Positions 1 through 7,592 of a stretch of 64,000 nt of DNA are shown in pieces. Below the pieces are notes generated by a model. That model did no database searches and was not told the DNA's origin. It was given only the letters and a program-made list of their open reading frames with translations. The first letter of the stretch is position 1; every line of letters starts with the position of its first letter. The stretch lies in contig JAJDXQ010000046.1 of assembly GCA_022823185.1 (NCBI GenBank), positions 62,001 to 126,000 on the forward strand. Reading direction: 5' to 3'. Position numbers and translations under genes: made by a program. The DNA is from Caldilineaceae bacterium (GTDB lineage: Bacteria > Chloroflexota > Anaerolineae > Caldilineales > Caldilineaceae).

Positions 1-732
1 GCCAACTGTAGGCGTCCTCTGTATGAGCAGGTTAACGCTCGCCCGGTCGACTGTATCGAACCGCACCGAGTCCATCTGAATAATCGGGCCTTCAATTGGC
101 ATGGAGTCTTCCAGATTCTCCATCCAGATGGTCGGACCTTCGAAGCCAAGTTCGCCCAACTGTTCGGCGGGATGGCGTACAAGCCGCAGTTGGGCCAGCA
201 GGCCGTCGGAGCCCGGTTCGAGCTGCCTGCGCTGGCCAAGTTTGTGAATCAGCGCGGTCCGGCGAATCCGCATGCTGTCCGGCTCCTGGATATCGGTGCT
301 CAGGTAGTAGTGCGCCAGGGCGTTCACGGGGCCAAAGGCGTGTTGCGCCGACAGCAGTCCCAAGAGCTCTTCCCGAACTCGACTCCACATCGCCCGCCAC
401 TGGGGGGCGGTAATCTGGTCGCCATACTCCAGGAGGAGAAGCGTCATCTCAGCGCCGAGCCGGTTGATAATGGACGCAGGCGTCAGGTAAGTCGGGTCCT
501 GTTTCAGGCGAGCCAGCAAGATCTCAGGGGTGGCTTCCGCCTCCTGAAACGCGTGAAAGCGATAGCGTGTGTTCAGCGTAAAAAAGACGCCAAGTATGAC
601 TGCTCCGGTCAGGAGCAGCACCAGCGTCCATGACAACGGGTCCATCGATTCGAGAATCTGCTGGTAGGTCGGCAGGGCATCCAAACCGAGCCGCCGCAAC
701 AGTTCCTCAAATCGGTTTGCGGTCTCCGACAT
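1..732 (-). CDS. Membrane-anchored protein of unknown function (partial, C-terminus outside window)
   Basis: An open frame of 244 codons runs without a stop from an ATG at 732 to the window edge, so the C-terminus is missing. A TGA lies in frame three codons before this ATG, which limits how far the start can move upstream. The N-terminus (about residues 1-32) is polar and is followed by one clear hydrophobic segment at about residues 34-53, then a long soluble part with many Leu, Arg and Gln. The likely topology is a single-pass or anchored protein with a cytoplasmic or exported soluble domain. I recognise no family. The start has no strong Shine-Dalgarno sequence. It lies upstream of, and divergent in position from, no other gene: the next minus-strand gene (pgeF) is transcribed toward it, 185 bp away. 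Confidence 0.6.
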   Translation of the reverse strand, partial: MSETANRFEELLRRLGLDALPTYQQILESMDPLSWTLVLLLTGAVILGVFFTLNTRYRFHAFQEAEATPEILLARLKQDPTYLTPASIINRLGAEMTLLLLEYGDQITAPQWRAMWSRVREELLGLLSAQHAFGPVNALAHYYLSTDIQEPDSMRIRRTALIHKLGQRRQLEPGSDGLLAQLRLVRHPAEQLGELGFEGPTIWMENLEDSMPIEGPIIQMDSVRFDTVDRASVNLLIQRTPTVG

Positions 733-917
733 GCAATTTCAACCCGCAGCGGCAGATGGCAGAGCGACTCCTCTTCCCTTTCCTGAGGCAACGGCGACGG
801 GGCATCGTAGGCCGACGCTCCCTGCGATTGCCGTACGGCTCTGCCATCCACCTCTGCAATCCGGGGGTACTCGAAGCCTACGCACGATCGTCTGAGTCTG
901 ATTCCGATTCCATTGTA

Positions 918-1748
918 TCATATTCTGACGCGCGAACGCCGACCAATCTCAGGAGGTTCCAGCCAGGTCAGAAGGCCGAACAGACCGCACTGTCCTTTCT
1001 CCGCGCGATGGCTGAAGAAGTCATCCGTCCTGCGGGCGGTATCGATACCTGCCAATTCGATCTGTCCCCGCGGGACGCCCGCCGCGGTTAGCTGGTCGAT
1101 GTTGGCTTGCCAAAGGTCGAAGTACGGGTTGTTCTGTTCTCCATCGCGACTGTGGAAATATCGTTCCCCTCCGGGCAACCTTGAGACTGCGCGCTGAATT
1201 ACATCCTCGCCTACCTGGTAACTCTCAGGCCCGATACTGGGGCCGATGCCCACATGCACGTCCGACGAGTCTGTGCCAAATTCCTCGGCCATGGCGCGTA
1301 ACGCGGCCGTCGCGATTCCGTCGACCGTTCCCCGCCAACCGGCGTGGCAGGCTGCAAGAGCGCGGCGGACCGGGTCGTACAGAATGAGGGGGACGCAGTC
1401 GGCGAACACCAGGAAGAGAGGCAGTCCAATCGCACTGGTGATGAGGGCATCGCAGCGCGCTTGACGGGAGCCGGCATCAGCCCAATTAACCTGGCAGACG
1501 TTTGTACCGTGTACCTGGTGTGTGCGTACAGGATGGGAGGCATCTTTGCCGACGGCAGCGCAGAAACGGGCGAAGTTCTCCCGGACGCGTTCTTTGTCAT
1601 CGCCGCGGCTATGGCTGAAGTTAAGACTCTGCCAAGGGTGGGGCGATACGCCACCGTGACGGGCGCTTACATGTGCCTGGAGAGGAAAGGAGGCAAGACT
1701 GTCAAAGGCGTAGGCCGCGACGCCGTTTTTGTAGGAGATTCGTTGCAT
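918..1748 (-). CDS. pgeF: Peptidoglycan editing factor PgeF (YfiH/DUF152, multicopper polyphenol oxidase-like fold)
   Basis: The 276-residue protein matches the PgeF/YfiH family. In the E. coli homologue the role is to remove mis-incorporated residues from peptidoglycan precursors; related proteins have purine nucleoside or phenol-oxidising activity. The expected metal/catalytic residues are present: His80 in HQVHG, Cys118 in FADC, and His135 in CHAGWRGT. The C-terminal FFSHRAEKGQCG segment is the family's usual FFS(Y/H)R motif. I chose the ATG at 1748; an in-frame TTG at 1787 would add 13 residues. A GAGAGG lies 15 nt before the ATG, a loose ribosome binding site. It follows the radical SAM gene by 93 bp on the same strand and may be co-transcribed with it. 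Assignment to the family is firm; the exact substrate is not shown by sequence. Confidence 0.86.
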   Translation of the reverse strand: MQRISYKNGVAAYAFDSLASFPLQAHVSARHGGVSPHPWQSLNFSHSRGDDKERVRENFARFCAAVGKDASHPVRTHQVHGTNVCQVNWADAGSRQARCDALITSAIGLPLFLVFADCVPLILYDPVRRALAACHAGWRGTVDGIATAALRAMAEEFGTDSSDVHVGIGPSIGPESYQVGEDVIQRAVSRLPGGERYFHSRDGEQNNPYFDLWQANIDQLTAAGVPRGQIELAGIDTARRTDDFFSHRAEKGQCGLFGLLTWLEPPEIGRRSRVRI

Positions 1749-1841
1749 CGTTCGAAGTGTGTTCCTCTCACAAGCGGCGACCCCCAATGCCGGTGGATGG
1801 AATCTCTCGCAGAAGAAGACACCCTACCCGCCAGGCCCGTT

Positions 1842-3725
1842 CTACTCCAAGGGGATTGGTTCAATTGTAATGCTTCCCATATCGGAGTCGTGCCGCTGCG
1901 CCTTCAGCTTGGTCCAGGGGCGCCAGTCCTGCGCACGCCAGGCTCCCCCCTTGGCTGCGGGAATCGGCCGGTTCTCATTACCGCCATAGCGGAAGGCCCA
2001 GTCGTCGTCACAGGCCTGGCAGGTAAGGCATCCCGCGCTGTCCGGCGGACAAGAGAGCCCCGTGCGTTCCTGGGACGCCAATCGCAGTTCGTAATGGAAG
2101 TAGCTTTCAGTGACGCCGCTCTGGACGATGTCCCAGGGGAGCGGGCTACCGGCTTCCCACTGGCCAAGGTAGTGCTCCTTCTCCAGCCCCATCTCCTCCA
2201 TGACACGAAAGAACATGCGCGTATTCAGCTGGCCCGGCGGAATCGCCAGCAGCACTTTGGCCAGGGCGCGGTCTCCCCGGCTCAATACCGCCTGCACCTC
2301 CGCCCATTCCGGCGAGTCCGCCCGTACTTCGACGCCGTGCCGGGCCAGGGCTCTGTTAATCCTGCGCTGGCGCCGTTTCAGTTCCCTCGCGGGCATCATC
2401 GCTTCCCATTGGAAGGGCGTATGCGCCTTGGGAACGAAAGGCGTGGCGTTGATTGCCAGCCGCCGTTTGAATAACTTGCGAGCCTTCAGCGTAAAATCAA
2501 TCAGCTCTTGTATGTCGTCGTCGGTTTCTGTTGGATGCCCGGTCATGAAATAGAGCTTTAGCTGGGGAAAATCCAGCTCGGCCGCAAGTCCCACCGCCCT
2601 CATCATCTGGTCTTCGGTTTGCGTCTTGTTGATCACGTTGCGCAGTCGTTCGCTGCCAGCCTCCGGCGCGACCGTCAGGGTCTGCGTGCCGCCTGCGGCC
2701 ATCGCCTGGATCAATGGCACGCTGATCGGGTCCATACGCATCGAACTGGCGCTTATCGACGCGCCCATGGCGGCAAGCTCGGATGCCAATTCATCGATCT
2801 GGGTATGGTCGCTGACCGCGGCGCTGACGAGCCCGATGCGGTCGTGCCCGTTGGCCATGGCCTTCCGCGCCCAACCCAGCAGAACATCCAGGGGCTGTTC
2901 ACGCGGGGGCCTGTAAACGTATCCGGCCAGGCAGAACCGGCAACCGCGCCCGCAGCCGCGTGCGATCTCCATCAGGTGCATACCGCTGAATTCTGTGTCC
3001 TGTGTATAGAGTACGGACTGGGTCGCATAGTTGGCCAGATCGCGAACCCACAGCCTCTCAACCGGGCGGAAATCGACATGGTCGCGGTTAGACGGGCGAA
3101 GATGAGGGATGTAAAAGCCGGGTAGGCGATCAAGCGTTTGCAGGAGCGCTTCACGGTCTTCGTATAGCCCTTCCCTGCACAGGTCGATGAACTGCGGAAC
3201 CGCCTCCTCGCCCTCACCGATCAGGACAGCATCGAAAAAGGGCGCCATCGGCTCCGGATTCATTGTAATGCCTGGGCCGCCGGCGATGATCAGCGGCCAT
3301 GGCGTTCCGTCCCAGCGGCTGCTGGCGTTGCGGTCCTGCGCCAGCGGGGGAATGCCGGCCTGACGCAGCAGTTCGACCACATTGAAGTAGTCCATCTCCC
3401 ACGAGATGGTAAACGCCCAGATGTCGAAATCGTCTGCCGGGCGACCGCTTTCCAGCGAAAGGAGAGGTTCACCGGCCGCGGCTGCGCCCTTCTGCCAGAA
3501 GATCCGCTCGCAGACCACGTCAGGCTCACTGTTCAGCCAGCTGTACAGCAGCTGAAAGGCCAGACTGCTCATGCCGACATAGTAGCTGTTGGGGAAGGTC
3601 AAGGCGATGGGCAGGCGTCCGCCCCAATCCTTGACGACTGCGCCTTCCTCCAATGACTGGCTGCGGCCCTTCCGGCCTCGCTCAACTGCCCTCTTTTGTG
3701 ACGAGCGCCTACGATGTTTTGCCAT
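1842..3725 (-). CDS. B12-binding/radical SAM protein, TIGR03960 family
   Basis: The protein has 627 residues from the ATG at 3725; a GTG at 3752 is an alternative start. Residues about 38-180 resemble the degenerate B12-binding domain, including FPNSYYVGMSSLAFQLLYS. The radical SAM cluster motif CGRGCRFC gives Cys258, Cys262 and Cys265, followed by a TIM-barrel region with the expected ERLRNVINK and TGHPTETDDDI segments. The C-terminus has further cysteines (CLTCQACDD) that could bind another cluster. In many bacteria this family is adjacent to a DUF2344 (TIGR03936) protein and ribosome-related genes such as rplU. Here the neighbours are mobA and pgeF, and no DUF2344 partner is in the window. 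The reaction is not established for the family; a role in tRNA or ribosome modification is only suggested by genomic context elsewhere. Confidence 0.86.
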   Translation of the reverse strand: MAKHRRRSSQKRAVERGRKGRSQSLEEGAVVKDWGGRLPIALTFPNSYYVGMSSLAFQLLYSWLNSEPDVVCERIFWQKGAAAAGEPLLSLESGRPADDFDIWAFTISWEMDYFNVVELLRQAGIPPLAQDRNASSRWDGTPWPLIIAGGPGITMNPEPMAPFFDAVLIGEGEEAVPQFIDLCREGLYEDREALLQTLDRLPGFYIPHLRPSNRDHVDFRPVERLWVRDLANYATQSVLYTQDTEFSGMHLMEIARGCGRGCRFCLAGYVYRPPREQPLDVLLGWARKAMANGHDRIGLVSAAVSDHTQIDELASELAAMGASISASSMRMDPISVPLIQAMAAGGTQTLTVAPEAGSERLRNVINKTQTEDQMMRAVGLAAELDFPQLKLYFMTGHPTETDDDIQELIDFTLKARKLFKRRLAINATPFVPKAHTPFQWEAMMPARELKRRQRRINRALARHGVEVRADSPEWAEVQAVLSRGDRALAKVLLAIPPGQLNTRMFFRVMEEMGLEKEHYLGQWEAGSPLPWDIVQSGVTESYFHYELRLASQERTGLSCPPDSAGCLTCQACDDDWAFRYGGNENRPIPAAKGGAWRAQDWRPWTKLKAQRHDSDMGSITIEPIPLE

Positions 3726-3844
3726 GATGTCGCGCAACGTTCCCGTTTCCACTGAGAACCGGAAAGCCTTCCAATTCCCTCTGCGTTCAACTCCCGGCGC
3801 CAGGCGGACCCTGGACTGTCGGGGTCTATTCTAACACCTGGAGG

Positions 3845-4537
3845 TCAGCCTGGAGAAAGCAACGCGCTCGCCTTTTCCCAGTCAGCAGGTGTATTTACGT
3901 TCGTGAACGATATCAGATCTGGGTCGAAGGCGCGTAGCGGTTCCGCGGAGACAAGGCGAACATGCACTCCGGACCAGAAACTGTCCATACGACGCTGGCC
4001 CGATGCCAGGGCGCGCTCAACCGCGACAAGGCAACGGCGGTGATACAGGGCGAGCAAAGGCTGGGGCAGCCCGCCGACAACGGGAACGACGGCGTCGCAG
4101 CAGCTATCTGTCCGGCCAATCAGGAAGCGAGCAACCTCAGAGCGAATGAAGGGCATGTCCCCCGCGACGGTCAGTGCCCAACAGTCGATCCGGCGTAGGC
4201 CTGTTGCCAGGCCGCCGAGAGGCCCGTTTCCCGGTTCATCGTCGGGCAGGCAGAGTACCTCCAGGCCGCCTGGAGAGTCTCCGTCCTCGGCCACACCTGT
4301 TTTCCTCGTCAGACTTTGGAACGCGTCACGCACTTGCGGGCTGTTTGCAACGATCACGGCTTTCGAGGCAAGTGGGAGCAGGCGCCCGGCGACATGACGA
4401 ACGAGAGGCAGGCCCTGGCCGGGCACGGGCAACATCAGTTTGTCGGCGCCCATTCGGCGGCTGCTTCCTCCAGCGACGATCAGCAGGGCTGGGCCCTTTT
4501 CCTTGCTGGAATCACGCTCCGCGATGTCAGTCTCCAT
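3845..4537 (-). CDS. mobA: Molybdenum cofactor guanylyltransferase-like nucleotidyltransferase
   Basis: This 230-residue protein has the MobA/GT-A nucleotidyltransferase pattern: the nucleotide-binding LLIVAGGSSRRMGADK motif at residues 18-33, the middle GPLGGLATGL motif typical of MobA, and a metal-binding DMPFI segment. MobA attaches GMP to molybdopterin to make the guanine dinucleotide cofactor. Related proteins (MocA, other sugar or cofactor nucleotidyltransferases) share the fold, so the substrate is inferred. I chose the ATG at 4537. The longer GTG start at 4576 would lie inside the acpP terminator stem and is unlikely. There are only 14 bp between that terminator's U-tract and this start, so expression probably depends on read-through or on a start inside acpP. 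The MOSC gene near 21.1 kb is another molybdenum-associated gene in the window. Confidence 0.75.
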   Translation of the reverse strand: METDIAERDSSKEKGPALLIVAGGSSRRMGADKLMLPVPGQGLPLVRHVAGRLLPLASKAVIVANSPQVRDAFQSLTRKTGVAEDGDSPGGLEVLCLPDDEPGNGPLGGLATGLRRIDCWALTVAGDMPFIRSEVARFLIGRTDSCCDAVVPVVGGLPQPLLALYHRRCLVAVERALASGQRRMDSFWSGVHVRLVSAEPLRAFDPDLISFTNVNTPADWEKASALLSPG

Positions 4538-4551
4538 CAGTCCGTTCCACC

Positions 4552-4583
4552 AAAAGAAAAAGCGAGTTGCGTTCACAACTCGC
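4552..4583 (-). terminator. Rho-independent terminator after acpP
   Basis: On the minus strand a perfect 8-bp stem (GCGAGTTG with CAACTCGC; plus-strand positions 4562-4569 and 4576-4583) with a 6-nt loop is followed directly by TTTTTCTTTT. It lies 33 bp after the acpP stop codon and ends only 14 bp before the mobA start. Confidence 0.88.
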
Positions 4584-4615
4584 CTGGTATCGGTGCAGCG
4601 TAGCCAGCAGACAGG

Positions 4616-4852
4616 TCAGGCTGCCTGGGCTTCAAGATGCCGTACAACATCGCCGACCGTTTCGATCTCCTGGGCCTGCTCGTCGCTGATCTCGCCGCCG
4701 AACTCTTCCTCAAATGACATTATCAACTCAACCAGGTCCAAACTGTCAGCATCCAAATCCTCTTTGAACTTGGCGTTTTCGGTTACTTCATCTGGATCGA
4801 CATCCAGCTGATCGACAATGATGTCGCGAACCTGCTCAAAAGTTGTTGCCAT
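4616..4852 (-). CDS. acpP: Acyl carrier protein
   Basis: This 78-residue acidic protein has the acyl carrier protein sequence and the usual length. Ser37 in DADSLDLVE is the residue that receives the 4'-phosphopantetheine arm. It carries growing acyl chains in type II fatty acid synthesis in the cytoplasm. The start is secured by a strong AAGGAGGT 6-8 nt upstream of the ATG. It is not next to other fab genes. Instead it stands alone with a perfect TATAAT hexamer upstream and a strong terminator downstream, as expected for a highly expressed monocistronic gene. Confidence 0.97.
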   Translation of the reverse strand: MATTFEQVRDIIVDQLDVDPDEVTENAKFKEDLDADSLDLVELIMSFEEEFGGEISDEQAQEIETVGDVVRHLEAQAA

Positions 4853-4907
4853 ACTCGTACCTCCTTGGGTCGAAAAACATGAAAAGACTCAATGCCAAAT
4901 TCCTTGC

Positions 4908-4936
4908 ATTATAAATCATATAACACTAGAATCGAA
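4908..4936 (-). promoter_or_regulatory. acpP: Probable acpP promoter
   Basis: On the minus strand a perfect TATAAT (plus-strand 4908-4913) lies about 55 bp before the acpP start. The hexamer 17 bp further upstream is TTCGAT (4931-4936), a poor -35. The surrounding sequence is AT-rich, in contrast to the GC-rich neighbourhood. Confidence 0.45.
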
Positions 4937-5240
4937 AGAGAGTTACGAATCGATCTTAACACAGTTTCAATGGATTGCGTCAGATACTGACTGCAATTGC
5001 AGGCGCCGGCCGAAGAGTTGCCCTGACCGGAGGCTATCTTGCCGCGGAACCGGCGCCGCATCGCGACTCCCTGCCAGAGAGCCTGGAGCGGCGGAAGCAG
5101 CTTCGAATGCCACCATCGGACTCTCGTTACGACCGCGGTTGAGGGTCGATCCGAATGGGGGGAGCACCTTCGGCGCAGGGGGCGCGCATGGGCGTGCGGG
5201 CCCGATGTGTAGGGTCGGTGCGGGGAAATGCCCGCGTTCA

Positions 5241-5248
5241 GAGGAGGT
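5241..5248 (+). promoter_or_regulatory. fni: Ribosome binding site that fixes a TTG start
   Basis: GAGGAGGT lies 5 nt before the TTG at 5254. It supports this rare start codon over longer in-frame starts at 5155 and 5188, which have no comparable site and would add residues that do not resemble the family N-terminus. Confidence 0.75.
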
Positions 5249-5253
5249 TCTGT

Positions 5254-7500
5254 TTGGCGACCGCCGATCGAAAAGACGATCATATTCGCATAAACCTGGA
5301 AGAGGACGTCGGCTTTCAAGAGTTGACGACCGGTTTGGAGCGCTTCCGCTTCGTCCACCAGGCCTTGCCAGAGGTCGATCTGGCGGAGATTGACACCGAA
5401 GTCGTCGTCTTCGGAAAGAACGTAGCTGCGCCGATATTGGTAAGTTCCATGACTGGAGGCACGGAGCAGGCGGGCATTCTGAACCGGCGGCTTGCCGAGG
5501 CCGTGGAGGCGCGCGGGCTGGCGATGGGCGTTGGCAGCCAGCGCGCCGCGCTGGAAGACAGCGACGCCGTGTCCTCGTTCTCGGTGCGGGCGTACGCGCC
5601 AACCGCACTGCTTTTTGCCAACCTGGGCGCAGTGCAGCTCAACTATGGATACACGGTTGATCAATGCCGCCGGGCTGTCGATATGCTGGAAGCCGACGCC
5701 CTGATCCTGCATCTGAATGCCCTTCAGGAAGCTGTGCAGCCTGAAGGGGATACGCGGTGGCGCGGGCTGCTCTCCCGAATTGGTGAAGTCTGCGCCGGCG
5801 TCGGCGTCCCGGTGATCGCCAAAGAGGTGGGTTGGGGAATCAGCAAACAGGTTGCTTTGCGGCTGATCCAAGCCGGTGTAAGCGCCATCGATGTTGCCGG
5901 GGCCGGGGGGACATCCTGGAGCGAAGTGGAAAAGCACCGGGCGACGTCAGAACGGCAGCGAAGGCTGGCTGCGGCGTTTCGGGAATGGGGTATCCCTACA
6001 GCCACCAGTCTTGCCTATGTCCGGGCCGCTCGCGAGGATGCCGGCAGGCCGGAGCTGCCAATTTTTGCAAGCGGAGGGATTCGCAGCGGTCAGGACGTTG
6101 CCAAGGCCGTTGCCCTAGGCGCAGACCTGGTGGGGCTGGCCTCTCCTTTTCTCAGACGCGCGAAGGAGTCGACAGAGTCGGTCCTCGAGGAGTTTGATCT
6201 GGTCACCGCAGAGCTTCGGACGGCGATGTTTGCCAGCGCCTGTAAGGACATCGCCTCCTTGCGCCAGCCAGGCGTGTTAGCGCGGGCCGGGGAAGTCGTC
6301 GATAGTCGAGTAAGCAAGGCGCTGGGAAAGTCAAACGCCGTTCAGAGTGACAGGCAAGCAGGAAAGCTGAAGGCGGCTCATCCCGACGGCGGCAATGAAG
6401 GCAGCAGCCGCGCCGCAGGGAGAGGCCAAAATAAGGACATGGCGGACAGTTCGCTGGAAAGGTTCGCCTCAAGGTGGCTGCCACTTCTCGACAAGGAGAT
6501 GAAGCTGGTGTTGACGGCACGCCATCCCGCGCTAGCCGACCATTACGGAATGATGCAGTATCATATGGGTTGGGCCGACGACATGTTTCGCCCGGCCGAG
6601 ATTCCCGCTGGCAAGCGAATCCGTCCCTTGCTCTGCCTGTTAGCATGTGATGCGGTGGGAGGAGATCCGGCAGGCGCAATCCCAGCAGCGGCGGCGGTCG
6701 AGATTCTGCACAATTTCTCGCTCGTCCACGACGATATCGAGGACGGGGACGAGACGCGCCGACACCGGCCCACACTGTGGGCGCTATGGGGCGTGCCCCA
6801 GGCGATCAATGCAGGAGACGGCATGTTCGCCCTCGCCCACGCAGCGCTCCTCCGGGCCTGGGGAGGATTCAAGACCGATGCCGCGCCGCCCTCTTTCGAG
6901 CGAAACAGTCGCGTGCTGGAAACACTTGAATCTTTTACAGAAACCTGCATCTCTTTGACGGAAGGGCAGCATCTTGACTTGAGCTATGAAGGGCGCGAGG
7001 TGGTCACAGTCGCCGAGTATCTGCGCATGATTGAAGGCAAAACCGCTGCCTTGATTGCAGGCTCGGTCACACTGGGCGCTCTGTTTGGCGGGGCGGAGGC
7101 GGGCACAGCCGAATCCCTGGGCCGCTTCGGGCGCAACATCGGCTTGGCCTTCCAGATCCAGGATGACATTCTGGGAATCTGGGGAGATCCGGATGCCACG
7201 GGAAAAGCGGCCGGCAACGACATCCTGCGGCGCAAAAAGAGTTTGCCTCTACTCTACGGGTTGGAGAGCGAGACAGTTGGAGAAAAAATGATGAGCCTGT
7301 GGCGCGACGGGACCTCTGAAGAAATGCTGCCTGAAGCGCTCAGACTCCTGGACAGCATTGACGCGAGAAGCTGGTCGGAAGAACAGGCACGCAACTGCCA
7401 CCGCAAAGGAATGCAGGCCCTGAACGAAGCGCTGGGAGAAGAGACCGGCAGTTCGCTGCTTCTGAAACTGGCAAATCGGCTTCTTCAGCGTCAACGATAG
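5254..7500 (+). CDS. fni: Fusion of type 2 isopentenyl-diphosphate delta-isomerase and polyprenyl diphosphate synthase
   Basis: One continuous frame of 748 residues holds two enzymes. Residues about 1-355 are a type 2 (FMN/NADPH-dependent) IPP isomerase, with RKDDHIRI at the start, SSMTGG at 65-70, GVGSQRAALED, LHLNALQEAVQPEGD, KEVGWG and the FMN-phosphate motif SGGIRSGQD. It interconverts IPP and DMAPP. After a low-complexity linker (about 356-396), residues 397-748 are a trans-polyprenyl synthase: GKRIRPLL, the first Asp-rich motif DDIED at 493-497, and a second motif DDILGIWGD at 637-645 of the bacterial GGPP-synthase type. The fusion would make the allylic primer and extend it in one polypeptide. 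An internal ATG at 6439 (codon 396) preceded by AAGGA could also produce the synthase alone. The TTG start is set by GAGGAGGT. Product chain length cannot be read with confidence. Confidence 0.92.
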   Translation: MATADRKDDHIRINLEEDVGFQELTTGLERFRFVHQALPEVDLAEIDTEVVVFGKNVAAPILVSSMTGGTEQAGILNRRLAEAVEARGLAMGVGSQRAALEDSDAVSSFSVRAYAPTALLFANLGAVQLNYGYTVDQCRRAVDMLEADALILHLNALQEAVQPEGDTRWRGLLSRIGEVCAGVGVPVIAKEVGWGISKQVALRLIQAGVSAIDVAGAGGTSWSEVEKHRATSERQRRLAAAFREWGIPTATSLAYVRAAREDAGRPELPIFASGGIRSGQDVAKAVALGADLVGLASPFLRRAKESTESVLEEFDLVTAELRTAMFASACKDIASLRQPGVLARAGEVVDSRVSKALGKSNAVQSDRQAGKLKAAHPDGGNEGSSRAAGRGQNKDMADSSLERFASRWLPLLDKEMKLVLTARHPALADHYGMMQYHMGWADDMFRPAEIPAGKRIRPLLCLLACDAVGGDPAGAIPAAAAVEILHNFSLVHDDIEDGDETRRHRPTLWALWGVPQAINAGDGMFALAHAALLRAWGGFKTDAAPPSFERNSRVLETLESFTETCISLTEGQHLDLSYEGREVVTVAEYLRMIEGKTAALIAGSVTLGALFGGAEAGTAESLGRFGRNIGLAFQIQDDILGIWGDPDATGKAAGNDILRRKKSLPLLYGLESETVGEKMMSLWRDGTSEEMLPEALRLLDSIDARSWSEEQARNCHRKGMQALNEALGEETGSSLLLKLANRLLQRQR

Positions 7501-7592
7501 GCTCTCCGGGAAGACAGCTTCTCCAAAAACACGTCTGGGTAGCGGCGCACTGCCGGACTCTCGCGTGAAGGGCCCGTCCCAACGATTCTGCG

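Larger units (their letters stand above)
4853..5253. other. Divergent intergenic region between acpP and the isomerase-prenyltransferase gene
   Basis: About 400 bp. The acpP-proximal part (4880-4990) is AT-rich and holds the acpP promoter. The part from about 5000 to 5240 is GC-rich and open in several frames, but I see no convincing gene in it. The ribosome binding site GAGGAGGT at 5241-5248 belongs to the downstream gene. I could not identify a clear plus-strand promoter. Confidence 0.5.

Noticed and set aside
1344..2474. 376-codon plus-strand frame
   Set aside because: Runs across pgeF and the radical SAM gene in antisense, spanning their intergenic gap; not credible as one protein.
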